Assembly: GCA_900753095.1 (NCBI GenBank) | Contig: CAADXT010000025.1 | Span: forward strand, 1-5,902 | Direction of reading: 5' to 3' | From: Eggerthellaceae bacterium | GTDB taxonomy: Bacteria; Actinomycetota; Coriobacteriia; Coriobacteriales; Eggerthellaceae | Length of the DNA: 5,902 nt | Part shown: one piece after another, positions 5,543 through 5,902 of the stretch | Layout of the letters: each line of letters opens with the position of its first letter | Numbering within the stretch: position 1 is the first letter of the stretch | Position numbers and translations under genes: made by a program | The notes under the pieces: model-generated | Seen by the model: only the letters and a program-made list of their open reading frames with translations | What the model was told of the DNA's origin: nothing | Database searches by the model: none

Positions 5543-5902
5543 CAACAACAGCGGCTTCAAGCAGGGAAGCGGCGCGCCGCGCGGCGGCAAGCCGGCCGGC
5601 AAGGGCGGGTACCGCGGCGGCAAGCCCAGTGGCGGCAAAGGTGGATACCGTGGCGGTAAGCCTTCCGGCAAGGGCCGCGGCGGCAAGTCCGGCTTTTCCT
5701 CTAAGGGCGAAGGGCACGGCAAGGCAGGCTACCCGAAGCGCAGTGGCCAGGGCGGTAAGCCCCGTTTCGATAAGGGCGAAAAGCGCTTTGACAAGCCTGG
5801 CAACCGCGGTGAGCGCCGCTTCGATGAAGGCAAGCGTTCCAGCGACCGTGCTGCAGACGGCAGCTACAAGGGCAGCTATCGCGGCGGCGACCGCAACCGC
5901 AA
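5535..5902 (+). CDS. Gly/Lys/Arg-rich N-terminus of a gene running off the window, possibly rsmB
   Basis: The frame opens with ATG 5535 inside the last codons of fmt and stays open to the window end (122 codons and two bases). AGGAG (5526-5530) lies 4 bases upstream, a short but workable spacing. The product begins MDNNNSGFKQGSG and is then almost entirely low-complexity: glycine, lysine, arginine and serine with scattered tyrosine, phenylalanine and aspartate. It includes RGG-like YRGGKPSG units and later RFD motifs. No folded domain, signal peptide or membrane segment is visible. The segment is strongly basic and should be disordered and RNA-binding. Because def-fmt-rsmB (16S rRNA m5C967 methyltransferase) is a widespread gene order, I infer this is an N-terminal tail on RsmB, but no methyltransferase motif lies in the window. 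A stand-alone RNA-binding protein is the alternative. Overlap with fmt suggests the same operon. Confidence 0.75.
   Translation, partial: MDNNNSGFKQGSGAPRGGKPAGKGGYRGGKPSGGKGGYRGGKPSGKGRGGKSGFSSKGEGHGKAGYPKRSGQGGKPRFDKGEKRFDKPGNRGERRFDEGKRSSDRAADGSYKGSYRGGDRNR
5577..5687 (+). repeat. In-frame tandem repeat encoding (Y/P)RGGKP(S/A)GxGG units
   Basis: Residues 15-51 of the last gene are three imperfect copies of an 11-14 residue unit: PRGGKPAGKGG (15-25), YRGGKPSGGKGG (26-37) and YRGGKPSGKGRGGK (38-51). At the DNA level, GGCGGCAAGCC-type blocks recur but synonymous positions differ, for example TACCGCGGCGGC against TACCGTGGCGGT. Synonymous drift with the residues kept suggests selection on the protein rather than a recent slippage duplication. 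The pattern resembles RGG-box RNA-binding regions. Confidence 0.75.
5763..5834 (+). repeat. Three spaced RFD motifs in the same basic tail
   Basis: Within residues 77-100 of the last gene, RFDKGEK (77-83), RFDKPGN (84-90) and RFDEGK (95-100) repeat an RFD(K/E) core at spacings of 7 and 11 residues. These mixed-charge units follow the RGG-like block and differ from it in composition, so the tail has at least two sub-regions. No function can be assigned from the sequence alone. Confidence 0.55.

Noticed and set aside
5432..5722. Proline-rich minus-strand frame (repeated LPPRYPPLP)
   Set aside because: It is the complement of the Gly/Arg-rich repeat in the last gene. The repetition comes from that gene's RGG-like units, and there is no separate support for expression.
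1..5902. CRISPR arrays, insertion sequences, tRNA genes, riboswitches (including an FMN riboswitch near ribF)
   Set aside because: No spaced direct repeats, terminal inverted repeats with transposase, tRNA cloverleaf or riboswitch core was seen. ribF overlaps truB, leaving no leader for a riboswitch.

Overview
This is a housekeeping segment of a bacterial chromosome. All six genes are on the + strand, and nothing in it looks mobile, phage-derived or CRISPR-related. Base composition is moderately GC-rich by eye. The protein dialect suggests an actinobacterium, and the class Coriobacteriia (Eggerthellales/Slackia-like) is my best guess: DnaG has a WCCCPFH zinc-binding motif, RibF has TFDIDP and GFSTAN variants, and TruB has a long C-terminal part. 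This placement is inferred from recalled sequence style, not from a database search.

Layout. Bases 2-106 are the 3' end of a probable DHH/DHHA1 phosphoesterase (NrnA-like), overlapping truB by a TGATG junction. truB (tRNA pseudouridine-55 synthase) overlaps ribF (riboflavin kinase/FAD synthetase) by 17 bases. A strong intrinsic terminator (2063-2093) follows ribF. dnaG (primase) comes next, then a 96-base gap with a good extended -10 promoter and a leader hairpin. After that come def (peptide deformylase), fmt (Met-tRNAi formyltransferase) and the first 122 codons of a Gly/Lys/Arg-rich protein, which is probably the N-terminal extension of rsmB. The only gene-free stretches are 2036-2124 and 3958-4053, both under 100 bases.

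How the genes work together. The first block handles RNA maturation and turnover (NrnA-like, TruB) plus FMN/FAD supply (RibF). The def-fmt block is a functional pair: Fmt formylates initiator Met-tRNA using 10-formyl-THF, and Def removes the formyl group from nascent proteins. The rRNA methyltransferase RsmB is often encoded next. dnaG sits between the two blocks and appears to have its own expression control.

The most notable observation is that dnaG has no ATG, GTG or TTG start compatible with a full-length protein. An in-frame TAA (2110-2112) touches a perfect AGGAGG Shine-Dalgarno (2113-2118), and the best start after it is ATC at 2125. Together with the terminator ending 31 bases upstream, this suggests two brakes on primase expression. 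The layout resembles the terminator and weak initiation known upstream of E. coli dnaG, but built differently. I see no convincing evidence of a wholly new multi-gene system.
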